Positions 7,982 through 16,960 of a stretch of 64,000 nucleotides of DNA are shown in pieces. The first letter of the stretch is position 1. Every line of letters begins with the position of its first letter. Made by a program: the position numbers and the translations under genes. The notes beneath the pieces were generated by a model that saw nothing but the letters and a program-made list of their open reading frames with translations, was not told the origin of the DNA and made no database searches. Where the stretch lies: the NCBI GenBank assembly GCA_018240425.1, contig JAFEFU010000071.1:248001-312000 (forward strand). Direction: 5' to 3'. Source of the DNA: Pseudomonadota bacterium. GTDB lineage: Bacteria > Pseudomonadota > Alphaproteobacteria > Rhodobacterales > Rhodobacteraceae.

Positions 7982-8938
7982 CTAGCGGAACCCCCGGGCA
8001 TGGAAGATGAAGCCGAGCGCGTTCAGCAGGATCTGCGCCGCGAGGATCGGTGTTGATTGCGACGGGTCGTAGTCCGGCGCCACCTCGACCAGGTCCATCC
8101 CCACCACATCGTGCGCGCGCGCCACCTGCTGGAGCAGCTCCAGCACCTCGTAATAGAGGAACCCGCCGTGGCTGGGGGTGCCGGTCCCCGGCGCGATCGA
8201 GGGGCAGAAGCCGTCGATGTCGATCGTCACATAGACGCGGGCGCCTTTCGGGATGCGCGCCGCCACCGCCTCGGGGCCGAGCTTGCGGAACTGGCGCACC
8301 GACAGGATGTCGGACCCCATCCGGCGCGCCGCCTCGTAGCCGTCGCGCGCGGTCGACGAGACATTGCGGATGCCCAGCTGGGTCAGGCCCGTCACATAGT
8401 CCTTGTCCGCCGCCCGGCGCATCGGGCTGCCGTGGCCGACCCGGACCCCGTGGCGCTCGTCCACGAAATCGAGGTGCGCGTCGATCTGCAGGACGTGGAT
8501 CGGCCCCCGGCCGGCGAAGGCCTCGATGCAGGGGATGGTGACCGAATGGTCGCCGCCGATCACCACCGGCAGCGCGCCGGCCTTCAGGATCGCCTCGACG
8601 CCCGCGCGGATGTTGGCGTGGCTGCGGGCGGTGTCGGTGTGGACGATGTCCGCGTCTCCGATATCCACGATGCGGACGGACTGCGGCAGATAGGTCGCGT
8701 CGTCCTCGTGGTCATAGGCCCCGGCATGGCCGAAGGAAAACAGCGTCGACGCCTCGCGCACCGAGCGCGGGCCGAAGCGGGCGCCGGACCGGAACTGGGT
8801 GCCGAAGTCGAAGGGCGCGCCCATGACCGCCACGTCGGCCTCGATCCGGTCCCAGTCGGGCTGATAGGGCCGCTTGCCGAAGGTCGCGATGCCCACGAAC
8901 GGCAGGTTCAGCCGCCCGGTGTCATAGGTGTTGGCCAT
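7982..8938 (-). CDS. Agmatinase-family ureohydrolase
   Basis: A binuclear manganese hydrolase of 318 residues that releases urea from a guanidino substrate. The metal ligands are visible in GGDHS near residue 128, DAHLD near 150 and DIDGFCPS near 237. It is the last gene of an operon behind four polyamine-type ABC transporter genes, 13 bases after the second permease. This suggests that the imported compound (agmatine, guanidinobutyrate or similar) is its substrate. Agmatinase is the default name, but guanidinobutyrase or guanidinopropionase cannot be excluded from sequence. Confidence 0.85.
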   Translation of the reverse strand: MANTYDTGRLNLPFVGIATFGKRPYQPDWDRIEADVAVMGAPFDFGTQFRSGARFGPRSVREASTLFSFGHAGAYDHEDDATYLPQSVRIVDIGDADIVHTDTARSHANIRAGVEAILKAGALPVVIGGDHSVTIPCIEAFAGRGPIHVLQIDAHLDFVDERHGVRVGHGSPMRRAADKDYVTGLTQLGIRNVSSTARDGYEAARRMGSDILSVRQFRKLGPEAVAARIPKGARVYVTIDIDGFCPSIAPGTGTPSHGGFLYYEVLELLQQVARAHDVVGMDLVEVAPDYDPSQSTPILAAQILLNALGFIFHARGFR

Positions 8939-8951
8939 GCGCGCCCCCTGT

Positions 8952-9872
8952 TTACTGCGGGCTCATGCCGCGCAGACGCTCGCCGCGCCGCCTGAGAAGC
9001 TCCACCGAGGCCAGAAGCCCGATCGAGATGATGACCAGGATCGTCGCCACCGACAGGATCGCGGGGCTGATCTGTTCGCGGATGCCGTTCCACATCTGGC
9101 GCGGGATCGTCTGCTCGTCGTTGCGGCCGACGAACAGCACCACCACCACCTCGTCGAACGAGGTGACGAAGGCAAAGAGCGCCCCCGAGATCATCCCCGG
9201 GGTGATGAGCGGCATGACCACCTTGAGGAACGCCCGCGTGGGCGAGGCGCCGAGGTTCGCCGCGGCGCGGGTCAGCGAGTGGTCGAAGCCCGACAGGGTC
9301 GCGGTCACGGTGATGATGACGAAGGGGATGCCGAGCGTGGCGTGGGCCAGGATGACGCCCAGGTAGGGCACGCCCCATTTGTTCACCTCGATCGCCGAAT
9401 AGAAGAAGAAGAGACCAAGGGTGATGATGATGACCGGCACGATCATCGGCGAGATGAGGATCGCCATGATCACCTTGCGAAACGGCATCTCGGGCCGCGA
9501 CAGGCCGAGGGCGGCCAGCGTGCCGAGCGTGGTGGCGATGATCGTCGCGAAGAAGCCGACGATCACCGAATTCTTGGCCGCGTTCACCCAGGCGGCCTCT
9601 CTCCACACCGTTGCCCACCATGCGGCATCGCGCGGCACATCGGTCGGAACGTCGGGGAAGGTCAGGAGCAGGTCGTACCAGCGCAGCGAATAGCCCGAAG
9701 GATCGAAATGCAGCATCTTCTGGGTGAAGGTGAAAAACGCCTCGGCGTTGAAGCTCAGCGGGATCACCACCAGGATCGGCGCGATCAGGAACAGGAAGAC
9801 CAGCGCGCAGATCGCGCGGAAGGTGTAGTACCAGACCCGCTCGAGGGGGGATGCATAGACCGGAAGCGACAT
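8952..9872 (-). CDS. ABC transporter permease, PotC type
   Basis: An inner-membrane permease of 306 residues with six predicted helices. The cytoplasmic EAA-type loop reads RAAANLGASPTRAFLKV and contacts the ATPase. It pairs with the PotB-type permease 18 bases upstream to form the channel of a spermidine/putrescine-family importer. The first residues MSLPVYASPLERVWYY and the start at 9872 fit family length. The substrate is not defined by this subunit. Confidence 0.88.
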   Translation of the reverse strand: MSLPVYASPLERVWYYTFRAICALVFLFLIAPILVVIPLSFNAEAFFTFTQKMLHFDPSGYSLRWYDLLLTFPDVPTDVPRDAAWWATVWREAAWVNAAKNSVIVGFFATIIATTLGTLAALGLSRPEMPFRKVIMAILISPMIVPVIIITLGLFFFYSAIEVNKWGVPYLGVILAHATLGIPFVIITVTATLSGFDHSLTRAAANLGASPTRAFLKVVMPLITPGMISGALFAFVTSFDEVVVVLFVGRNDEQTIPRQMWNGIREQISPAILSVATILVIISIGLLASVELLRRRGERLRGMSPQ

Positions 9873-9890
9873 CTTTCTGCTCCTCCCCCG

Positions 9891-11144
9891 TCAGCCCAGC
9901 TTCAGCTTGTCGATGCCCACCAGCTTGTCATAAAGCCAGTAGAGGATGAGGATCGCGACCAGCAGGATCGTTGCCAGCGCCGCCGCCATCGACCAGTTGT
10001 TCGACTTGTTCACATGGAAGGCGATCAGGTTCGAGATCAGGGTGCCGCTCGATCCGCCGACCAGCGCCGGGGTGATGTAGTAGCCCACCGACAGGATGAA
10101 GACCAAGAGCGTCCCTGCCCCGATCCCCGGCACCGTCTGCGGGAAATAGACCCGGCGGAAGGCGGTCCAGGATGTTGCCCCCAGGCTGCGGGCGGCGCGG
10201 ACGTAGCTGGGCGGGATCGGCCGCATCACCGAATAGAGCGGCAGGATCATGAAGGGCAGCAGGATGTGGGTCATGGCGATGGTCGTGCCCATGCGGTTGT
10301 TGATCATCTGGAGCCGCCCGTCGTCGCTGATGATCCCCAGTGCCACCAGGATGTTGTTGATGACGCCCTGCTCTTGCAGAAGCACCATCCAGCTTGTCGT
10401 GCGCACCAGCAGCGAGGTCCAGAACGGCAGGAGGACCAGGATCATCAGCAGGTTCGACTGCCGCAGCGGCAGGACCGCCAGAAGATGCGCCACCGGATAG
10501 GCCAGCACCAGGCAGATCGCGGTGATGAAGGCCGACATCGCGAAAGTCCGCAGGAAGAGGTTCACATAGACCCGCTCGTTCTCGTTGACGCGGACGATGC
10601 TGCCGTTCTTGTCGCGCTCGAGGTCGACGGCGGCGAGGAAGAAGTCGCCGGTATAGGGCTTGGCCACCTGCCGCATGACCCCCCAGAGGTCGGGATCTCC
10701 CCATTTCGGATCGACGGCGATCAGCGATTCCTTGAACGGCGGCTCGAGCGTCTTGGCCTTGCGTCCGACCGCGGTGAACAGCGACCGGGTTCCAGGCAAG
10801 GCGTAGTTGACCCGCTCGCCGACGACGGCGACGGTCTTGGCCTCGGCCGCGGCCTTCAGGTCGCCCACCAGCGTTGCATAGGCGGCCTCGTCGGGCTCGG
10901 TCCCGACCGGGTGCGACGCGAACCAGGACACCATCCCGGGCATGTTGTCCGAGAATTTCGGATTGTAGACCGACTGCTCCAGCACCTGCAGGATCGGCCA
11001 GACGAAGGTGACGAGGATGAAGATGAGGAGCGGCGCCACCAGAAGGAAGGCGCGCCTCTTGGCCCGCCCCTCCGCCCTGGCCAGCGCGTCCTTCAGCGGC
11101 CGCCCGTCGGCAGTCGTCAGCATTCCGGCATCAACGGCTGTCAT
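9891..11144 (-). CDS. ABC transporter permease, PotB type, with large periplasmic insert
   Basis: 417 residues, longer than the usual 280-310 of PotB. The extra length is a hydrophilic segment of about 120 residues between the first and second membrane helices (roughly residues 60-185), predicted to lie in the periplasm. The EAA-type loop is RAARSLGATSWTAFRRV. It forms the heterodimeric channel with the PotC-type subunit. It is separated from the binding-protein gene by a hairpin followed by a T-rich run, which may lower its expression. Confidence 0.87.
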   Translation of the reverse strand: MTAVDAGMLTTADGRPLKDALARAEGRAKRRAFLLVAPLLIFILVTFVWPILQVLEQSVYNPKFSDNMPGMVSWFASHPVGTEPDEAAYATLVGDLKAAAEAKTVAVVGERVNYALPGTRSLFTAVGRKAKTLEPPFKESLIAVDPKWGDPDLWGVMRQVAKPYTGDFFLAAVDLERDKNGSIVRVNENERVYVNLFLRTFAMSAFITAICLVLAYPVAHLLAVLPLRQSNLLMILVLLPFWTSLLVRTTSWMVLLQEQGVINNILVALGIISDDGRLQMINNRMGTTIAMTHILLPFMILPLYSVMRPIPPSYVRAARSLGATSWTAFRRVYFPQTVPGIGAGTLLVFILSVGYYITPALVGGSSGTLISNLIAFHVNKSNNWSMAAALATILLVAILILYWLYDKLVGIDKLKLG

Positions 11145-11182
11145 CGATGGTCCTTCGATCGTCGGCGAGGGGAAAGGAAAAC

Positions 11183-11204
11183 GGGCGCGGGTTACCCCGC
11201 GCCC
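11183..11204 (-). terminator. Attenuating terminator between binding protein and permease genes
   Basis: A perfect 9-bp stem GGGCGCGGG/CCCGCGCCC with a 4-base loop. On the transcribed minus strand it is followed at once by GTTTTCCTTTCC, so it resembles a leaky intrinsic terminator. This arrangement commonly keeps the binding protein more abundant than the permeases. Confidence 0.7.
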
Positions 11205-11214
11205 GCCCGAAGGC

Positions 11215-12291
11215 TCAGTTCGCCGCGAGCCAGGCGTTGAACCGGTCGTTCAGTTCGGCGTCGTGGTCCACCCAGAACTCATAGCTCGACCCCAGGGCGT
11301 TCTTCATGTTCTCGGGGTTCGTGGGCATGTAGGGGCCCATGTCGGTCTTGCCGTCGTTGAACTTGCCCACCAGCGCGGCCGAGGACTTGCGCGCCGGGCC
11401 ATAGGCGATCCACTTGGCCTGGTCGGCCAGCGCCTGGGTCGAGGTGGCGAACTTCACGAACTCGATCGCCGCGTCCTTGTGGGGCGCGCCCTTCGGCACC
11501 ACGAACAGGTCATACTCATAGACCTGGCCGTCCCACACCTGCTTGAACGGCTTGCCGTCGGCGATCGCGGCCGAGAACAGGCGGCCGTTGTAGGCGGTGG
11601 TCATCGACACTTCGCCGTCGGCCAGAAGCTGCGGCGCCTGGGCACCGGCTTCCCACCAGACGATGTCCTTCTTGATGCTGTCGAGCTTCTTGAAGGCCCG
11701 GTCCACGCCCTCGGGCGTGCCCAGCGTCTTGTAGACATCGGCCGCCGGCACGCCATCGGCCATCAGCGCCATTTCCAGGTTGGCCTTCGGGCGCTTGCCG
11801 AGGCCGCGCTTGCCGGGGAACTTCTTGGTGTCGAAGAAGTCGGCGATGGTGGTCGGGCCGCCGTTCGGGAACTTGGTGGTGTCATAGCCGTAGTTGGTCG
11901 AGAAGACGATGGTCGCGACGGCGCAGTCCGTCACCGAGCCGGGCAGGAAATCGTCCTTGGCCGGCGTCCCGTCGGCACCGGGCGGCAGCGCGTCCATGCC
12001 GATCGTCTCGAGCATCCCCTCGTCGCACAGCCGGACCGCATCGGAGTATTCGACATCGGCCACGTCGATGGTGACGTTGCCCGCCTCTTCCTGGGTCTTG
12101 ACCTGCGGGCCGGGGTTGTCGCTGTCCACCGAGGTCACGTTGATGCCGGTCTTGGCGGTAAAGGGCTTGTGGTAGGCTTCGACCTGGCTTTTCGTGTAGG
12201 CGCCGCCCCACGACACCACCGTGATGTCCTCGGCCGAGGCCGCGAAGCCGAAGCCGGTCAGAGCAGTCGTCAGAATCAGCAGTTTCTTCAT
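11215..12291 (-). CDS. Periplasmic polyamine-type substrate-binding protein
   Basis: 358 residues. The N-terminus MKKLLILTTALTGFGFAASA is a classic signal peptide with cleavage near residue 20. The mature protein starts EDITVVSWGGAYTKSQ, typical of the PotD/PotF-like cluster of extracellular solute-binding proteins. It captures the substrate and delivers it to the PotB/PotC-type channel. The start is preceded by GGGAGAGATC. The nearby ureohydrolase hints at a guanidino compound, but related proteins bind varied amines. Confidence 0.87.
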   Translation of the reverse strand: MKKLLILTTALTGFGFAASAEDITVVSWGGAYTKSQVEAYHKPFTAKTGINVTSVDSDNPGPQVKTQEEAGNVTIDVADVEYSDAVRLCDEGMLETIGMDALPPGADGTPAKDDFLPGSVTDCAVATIVFSTNYGYDTTKFPNGGPTTIADFFDTKKFPGKRGLGKRPKANLEMALMADGVPAADVYKTLGTPEGVDRAFKKLDSIKKDIVWWEAGAQAPQLLADGEVSMTTAYNGRLFSAAIADGKPFKQVWDGQVYEYDLFVVPKGAPHKDAAIEFVKFATSTQALADQAKWIAYGPARKSSAALVGKFNDGKTDMGPYMPTNPENMKNALGSSYEFWVDHDAELNDRFNAWLAAN

Positions 12292-12387
12292 TGATCTCTC
12301 CCTAGTTGGTCAGGCTTTTTTCGTTTCGTGGCTGTTTGTCAGCCCCGGTCCCCGGCGCGAGCCTCGCGCGCCAGGTCCGTATTCCCC

Positions 12388-13500
12388 TCACATCGGATCG
12401 AGCGCCCGTGCGTCCTGCGGATGCCAGCCGATCTGGATCTTCTGGCCCGCCGCCAGCCGGGTCTGGCCCAGCGTGTTGCGCATCTTCATCACGAAGCCGT
12501 CGCTGCCCGCGACCGCCAGGCGCGCCCGCAGGATGTCGCCCATGTAGATCACGTCGCGCACCTCGGCGCCGATCGTGTGGGCGCCCGCCGGCATCATCTC
12601 GGGCTTGAACTCGACCCGTTCGGGCCGGATCGACACCAGCGTCTGCTGCCCCTTCTCGCGCACGTTCACCGCGGTCGCGTCGATCAGCTCGCCGGTGGCC
12701 AGCCGCACCAGCGCCTTCTGCCCCTCGAGCGCCTCGATCATGCCGGGCAGCTTGTTGTTCTCGCCGATGAACTGGGCGACGAAGCTGTTCTTCGGCCGCT
12801 CATAAAGCTCGGCCGGCGCGTCAAGCTGCTGGATCACCCCGTCGTTGAACACGGCAACCCGGTCCGACATGGTCAGCGCCTCGCCCTGGTCGTGGGTCAC
12901 ATAGACGACGGTGATGCCCAGCCGGTCGTGGAGGCCCTTGATCTCGAACTGCATGTGTTCGCGCAGCTGCTTGTCGAGCGCGCCCAGGGGTTCGTCCATC
13001 AGGACCAGTTCGGGATCGAACACCAGCGCGCGGGCCAGCGCAATGCGCTGCTGCTGGCCGCCCGACAGCTGCGCGGGACGGCGGCCGGCGAAGCGCCCCA
13101 TCTGCACCATGTCCAGCGCGCGGATGACCTTGGCCTCGCGGTCGGACTTGGCTATGCCCCGCACCTCCAGCGGAAAGGCCAGGTTCTCGCCCACCGTCAT
13201 GTGCGGAAACAGCGCATAGTTCTGGAACACCATGCCGATGCCGCGCTTGTGCGGCGGCACCTGGTTGATGTTGCGCCCGGCCAGCTTGATCTCGCCGTGC
13301 GTCGCCGTCTCAAACCCCGCCAGCATCATCAGGCAGGTGGTCTTGCCCGAACCCGACGGCCCCAGCATGGTCAGGAACTCGCCCTTGCCGATCTTCAGGT
13401 TCAGGTCCTTCACGACCAGCGACACGCCATCATAACTTTTCTGCACACGGTCGAATTCGACGAAGCCCGCATCCGCGGCAGCGGTCTTGGCAGCTGTCAC
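12388..13500 (-). CDS. ABC transporter ATP-binding protein, PotA type
   Basis: 370 residues and the first gene of the importer operon. Walker A GPSGSGKTT is near residue 46, signature LSGGQQQR near 147 and Walker B LVLMDEPLGALD near 167. A C-terminal TOBE domain follows from about residue 280. It energises uptake at the inner face of the membrane. The start is GTG at 13500, preceded by a GGGGGGAAA ribosome site. The 203-base upstream gap holds a perfect TTGA-N6-TCAA dyad. Confidence 0.9.
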   Translation of the reverse strand: MTAAKTAAADAGFVEFDRVQKSYDGVSLVVKDLNLKIGKGEFLTMLGPSGSGKTTCLMMLAGFETATHGEIKLAGRNINQVPPHKRGIGMVFQNYALFPHMTVGENLAFPLEVRGIAKSDREAKVIRALDMVQMGRFAGRRPAQLSGGQQQRIALARALVFDPELVLMDEPLGALDKQLREHMQFEIKGLHDRLGITVVYVTHDQGEALTMSDRVAVFNDGVIQQLDAPAELYERPKNSFVAQFIGENNKLPGMIEALEGQKALVRLATGELIDATAVNVREKGQQTLVSIRPERVEFKPEMMPAGAHTIGAEVRDVIYMGDILRARLAVAGSDGFVMKMRNTLGQTRLAAGQKIQIGWHPQDARALDPM

Positions 13501-13609
13501 CAGTATTTCCCCCCAGGAATCTCTCCAGTCCCTTGGCCCCGTAATAAGCGGAAGGATTCCGTTCCATCAACAACTTATTTGCAAGGCGGCCCCGCAGGCG
13601 GCAACCGGC

Positions 13610-13623
13610 TTGACATACATCAA
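13610..13623. promoter_or_regulatory. FNR/FnrL-type box upstream of the importer operon
   Basis: TTGACATACATCAA matches the FNR consensus TTGAT-N4-ATCAA at 9 of 10 specified bases and is a perfect TTGA-N6-TCAA dyad. It lies 110-123 bases upstream of the ATPase start. No strong -10 element fits a centre at -41.5, so its role is tentative. Confidence 0.4.
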
Positions 13624-13703
13624 TTCACACCCGTCCCGACACGCGAACGTGAAATATTCAGGCGGCAGGCGGGCTTGTCCGCGCAACATCCTGCGCCCGT
13701 CGC

Positions 13704-14618
13704 TCAGCGCGCCAGTGGATAGCCCAAGCCCACCAGGTCCTCGGTCACGAACTCTTGCAGGGCCGTGTTGCTCGCCGCGAATCTGTCGGCGAACCGTTCG
13801 GCCACATGCCGCGTCACCGGCTTGCCCGTCACCCCCAGCCGCGCCGCCAGGTCCGAGCGCGAGAACTTGTTCGCGGCCCTATAGGCCAGCGTCCCCAGCC
13901 GCCCGAGGTCGACGATGGTACCGAAGCCGAAATCGTTGCGACGCACATGATTGATGCGGCGGATCAGCGGCACCACGCTTTCGCGTGCGCCATAGGTGGC
14001 GTTGGAAAAATCGACCCGCGCTGCGTCGGTCCCCGCCCCGGTCAGCCTGTTCAGCTTCTCGACAATGGCGGCGGGGTGGCGGATCAGCACCTCCATCGGA
14101 TGCACGATCATCCGGTCGCGCCCGAACAGCGCCGCGTAATGGCCAACGAACCTGTCATAGTCCCAGAAGGCCGGATCGAACCCGTAGTTGCCGATCACCG
14201 AACGCCCGGCAAAGAACCGTTGATGCGACAGTGTGCCGCCCGCCTGAAGGTACTGCATGTAAAGCGACGGCAGCAGCGCCAGCTGTTCGCGGATGGTCAC
14301 GATCACCATCGCCTCGGGAAAGGTCTCCTTCAGCCGGTCGGCGATCATCCGGCAGTCGCGCCCGCCGATGTAGGGCTGACCGGAAAGGATCTCCGACGAG
14401 ATCACCGGCACCAGATGGCGGCCCAGCCGGTCATGCCGCTCTTCGGCCAGGGCCGTGACCCGGCCCGCATCAAAGGAAAACGGCCCCGGCTGGAAGATCA
14501 GCGCGTCGATATCCTCGTGGCTGAACAGGGATGCAAAGCCATGTTCAGGCAGGAACAGCCGTCGCTGCATCCAGGTGGTTCCGGTCTTGTGGTATCCGGG
14601 GTGTATCAGTGGCAGCAT
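13704..14618 (-). CDS. Sulfotransferase-family protein
   Basis: 304 residues. The extreme N-terminus has the PAPS 5'-phosphosulfate loop in HPGYHKTGTTWMQ, and a 3'-phosphate-binding Arg/Ser region appears around VTIREQLALLPSLYMQYL. It probably transfers sulfate to an extracellular glycan or lipid; the acceptor cannot be predicted. I start it at the ATG at 14618 because the motif must be near the start; the open frame extends much further upstream but overlaps the divergent MarR gene and lacks similarity. It stands alone, facing the importer promoter region. Confidence 0.75.
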   Translation of the reverse strand: MLPLIHPGYHKTGTTWMQRRLFLPEHGFASLFSHEDIDALIFQPGPFSFDAGRVTALAEERHDRLGRHLVPVISSEILSGQPYIGGRDCRMIADRLKETFPEAMVIVTIREQLALLPSLYMQYLQAGGTLSHQRFFAGRSVIGNYGFDPAFWDYDRFVGHYAALFGRDRMIVHPMEVLIRHPAAIVEKLNRLTGAGTDAARVDFSNATYGARESVVPLIRRINHVRRNDFGFGTIVDLGRLGTLAYRAANKFSRSDLAARLGVTGKPVTRHVAERFADRFAASNTALQEFVTEDLVGLGYPLAR

Positions 14619-14797
14619 CGTTCCGTTCCGGCAAATCCCGTTCCGGCCAGGCCGGGGTCCGGCGTGGCATAAGGGCGCAATAAAGCAAATCTTTGACAAT
14701 GTCCGGCAGAGTTTCCGCCGCACACCTTCTGCGCCGGGCCACACTTTCTTGCCGCCATACTGGACAAGGCCCGAAATGCCGGTTAGGCGGAAATTAC

Positions 14798-14809
14798 ATG
14801 GGTTCCCAT
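14798..14809. promoter_or_regulatory. 12-base palindrome upstream of the MarR gene
   Basis: ATGGG-TT-CCCAT is a perfect inverted repeat about 40 bases before the chosen start, a usual place for a MarR autoregulatory operator. Similar short palindromes occur by chance, so support is modest. Confidence 0.3.
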
Positions 14810-14849
14810 TGATTCCTTGGTGCGTCCCATCCCGCCGACGGAGACTCAA

Positions 14850-15338
14850 TTGCCTTCGAACCCGCAGATCGTCATGGATTCGCTGCGCCGCATCGTGCAG
14901 GCGCTGCGCCGGTCCTCGGCCGCAAGCGAACGGGAAACCGGCCTGACCGGGGCGCAGGCGCTGGTCCTTGGCCATGTGGCCCTGCGCGACGGGCTTTCGG
15001 TCAACGAGGTCGCGGACCTGACCTTCACCCACCAGAGCAGCGTGTCCGACGTGGCTTCGCGGCTCGAGGCGCGCGGCCTTCTGTGCCGCGAGCGCGCTGC
15101 CGACGACGCCCGGCGCTGCGTGCTGCGCCCAACCGATGCCGGGAGGGCGGCCGCGGCCCGGCTGAAGGATGCCACCGCCCAGGAAAAGCTGATGCAGGCC
15201 CTGACCGACCTTCCGGCCGACCGCCAGGCCGAACTGGCGCGCGGCCTCTCCGCGCTGATCGCCGCCGCCGGCCTCGGCGGACGCCGGCCGGTCATGTTCT
15301 TTGAAACCTCCGACAGCAAGAAGAGGCCCGCAGAGTGA
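14850..15338 (+). CDS. MarR-family transcriptional regulator
   Basis: About 162 residues forming a winged-helix dimer. The core is LTGAQALVLGHVAL, then a recognition helix around HQSSVSDVASRLEARG, then the wing at DDARRCVLRPTDAG. I chose the TTG at 14850 because GGAGA lies six bases upstream; an ATG at 14874 would remove the first residues of helix 1. Its last four bases overlap the start of the ClC gene (GTGA), so the two are translationally coupled and it may regulate that transporter. Confidence 0.8.
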   Translation: MPSNPQIVMDSLRRIVQALRRSSAASERETGLTGAQALVLGHVALRDGLSVNEVADLTFTHQSSVSDVASRLEARGLLCRERAADDARRCVLRPTDAGRAAAARLKDATAQEKLMQALTDLPADRQAELARGLSALIAAAGLGGRRPVMFFETSDSKKRPAE

Positions 15339-16753
15339 GCCGCCATCCCGTCGAACAGGCATCAACCACCCCCGGCCTTCCCCTGTCGGTCGGCCTGGCC
15401 GACGCGCTGGAGCTTGCCGGCGTACGCCGCCACAGAAAGGCGCTGGACCGCCGTTCGATGGTCATCATCGCCTGGTCGATCGGCATCGCCGCCATCGTCG
15501 CGCCGACGGCGCGGCTGCTGGTCTGGCTGATCGCCCTGGTGACCAACATCGCCTTCTACGGACGCCTGTCGATCCAGCCCGCCGCACCCGAAGGCCACGC
15601 CCTCGGGCTCTGGGTGATCCTGGTTCCGGTCGCCGGTTCGCTCATCGTCGGGCTGATCGCGCGCTTCGGGTCCAAGGCGATCCGCGGCCACGGCATCCCC
15701 GAGGCGATGGAGCAGATCCTGACCAACGACAGCCGCATTCCCATGCGCATGACCTTCCTCAAGCCCCTGTCCGCCGCCGTCGCCATCGGCACCGGCGGGC
15801 CGTTCGGGGCCGAGGGCCCGATCATCGCCACCGGCGCGGCGCTCGGGTCGCAGCTCGGACAGGTGATCCCGGTCTCTCCGCACGAACGCAAGGCACTTCT
15901 TGCCGCCGGCGCGGTGGCGGGGATGACCACGATCTTCGCCACGCCCTTTTCCGCCGTGCTCCTTGCGATCGAGCTTCTGGTCTTCGAGTTCCGCCCCCGT
16001 TCGTTCATCCCGGTGACGGCGGCGGCGCTGACCTCGATCTTCCTGCGCCCCTTCCTGTTCGGCACCGAAACCGTGTTCCATGTGCCGCCCCTGCCCCCCG
16101 CGCCCGATTCCGCGCTGGTCGCCTACGGGTTCCTCGGCCTGTTCCTGGGGCTGGTCGCGGTGGGGATTTCGCGCTCGGTCTATTTCATCGAAGATCTGTT
16201 CGAGAGGCTGCCCATCCACTGGATGTGGTGGCCCGCCGCCGGCGGGCTTGCCGTCGGCATCGTCGGCGCGGTCGAACCCGCGACGATGGGCGTCGGCTAC
16301 ACCAACATCGACCGGATCCTCGGCGGCCAGTTCGTGGGCCTCGCGCTCGCGGCCTTCTGCGCGCTGAAGTTCCTGTCCTGGTCGATCGCCCTTGGCAGCG
16401 GCACCTCGGGCGGCACGCTGGCGCCGATCTTCACCATCGGCGGCGGCCTGGGGGTTCTGGCGGGCCAGGCGATGCAGGCGCTGGTGCCTGCCGTCGGCGT
16501 CGACCTGCGCATGGCCGGCCTGATCGGCATGGCGGCGACCTTTGCCGGGGCCTCGCGGGCGCTCTTCGCCTCGGTCGTGTTCGCGCTCGAGATCACCGGC
16601 CAGTTCCACCCTCTGCTGCCGCTGCTGGCAGGCTGCACCGCCGCGTTCGTCATGTCGGCCCTTCTCATGCACACCACGATCATGACCGAAAAACTGGTGC
16701 GCCGCGGGCACCATGTGCCGCAGGAATATGTGGCCCACGACCATCAGGCCTGA
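15335..16753 (+). CDS. ClC-family chloride channel/antiporter
   Basis: 472 residues with the 16-18 helix ClC fold and no C-terminal CBS domains. Selectivity-filter segments are GHGIPEAM near residue 119, GGPFGAEGPI near 152 and GTSGGTLAPIF near 357. The gating glutamate in GAEGP is kept, which in the family fits either H+/Cl- exchange or a gated channel. The start is GTG at 15335, overlapping the MarR stop. Role inferred: chloride or pH homeostasis under control of the adjacent MarR protein. Confidence 0.9.
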   Translation: MSRHPVEQASTTPGLPLSVGLADALELAGVRRHRKALDRRSMVIIAWSIGIAAIVAPTARLLVWLIALVTNIAFYGRLSIQPAAPEGHALGLWVILVPVAGSLIVGLIARFGSKAIRGHGIPEAMEQILTNDSRIPMRMTFLKPLSAAVAIGTGGPFGAEGPIIATGAALGSQLGQVIPVSPHERKALLAAGAVAGMTTIFATPFSAVLLAIELLVFEFRPRSFIPVTAAALTSIFLRPFLFGTETVFHVPPLPPAPDSALVAYGFLGLFLGLVAVGISRSVYFIEDLFERLPIHWMWWPAAGGLAVGIVGAVEPATMGVGYTNIDRILGGQFVGLALAAFCALKFLSWSIALGSGTSGGTLAPIFTIGGGLGVLAGQAMQALVPAVGVDLRMAGLIGMAATFAGASRALFASVVFALEITGQFHPLLPLLAGCTAAFVMSALLMHTTIMTEKLVRRGHHVPQEYVAHDHQA

Positions 16754-16780
16754 CCGCAACCGCACCGAAGGGGGGAAGAG

Positions 16781-16867
16781 TGGTGCGGATGAAAGGACTC
16801 GAACCTTCACGGGGGTTAGCCCACAGCGACCTCAACGCTGCGCGTCTACCAATTCCGCCACATCCGC
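16781..16867 (-). tRNA. tRNA-Leu (anticodon GAG)
   Basis: An 87-base tRNA with encoded CCA. The acceptor arms GCGGATG and CATCCGC pair perfectly. The D-loop contains GGTAGACGC, the anticodon stem is CAGCG/CGCTG with loop TTGAGGT (anticodon GAG, reading CUC/CUU), a long variable arm follows, and the T-loop is GGTTCGAGTCC. The long variable arm is diagnostic of a class II tRNA. Confidence 0.97.
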
Positions 16868-16960
16868 ACTCTTTGCCGGTCGTCCCGGCTGAGGTGCCGC
16901 GCTTCTAGCCGAGCGGTGCGGGAAAGGAAAGCGGGTTTTTCGACCACTTTCGCCCCCCCG

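Noticed and set aside
8928..11240. Very long plus-strand open frame (770 codons) opposite the permease genes
   Set aside because: It is Arg/His/Asp-rich shadow sequence of the two permease genes, with no domain or membrane pattern; similar shadows lie at 2829-4904 and 19282-21474.
14693..14698. TTGACA as -35 element for the MarR gene
   Set aside because: No acceptable -10 hexamer lies 16-18 bases downstream.
14619..15365. N-terminal extension of the sulfotransferase frame to 15365
   Set aside because: The extension lies opposite the MarR gene, is Arg/Gly-rich shadow sequence, and would put the PAPS motif 250 residues into the protein.
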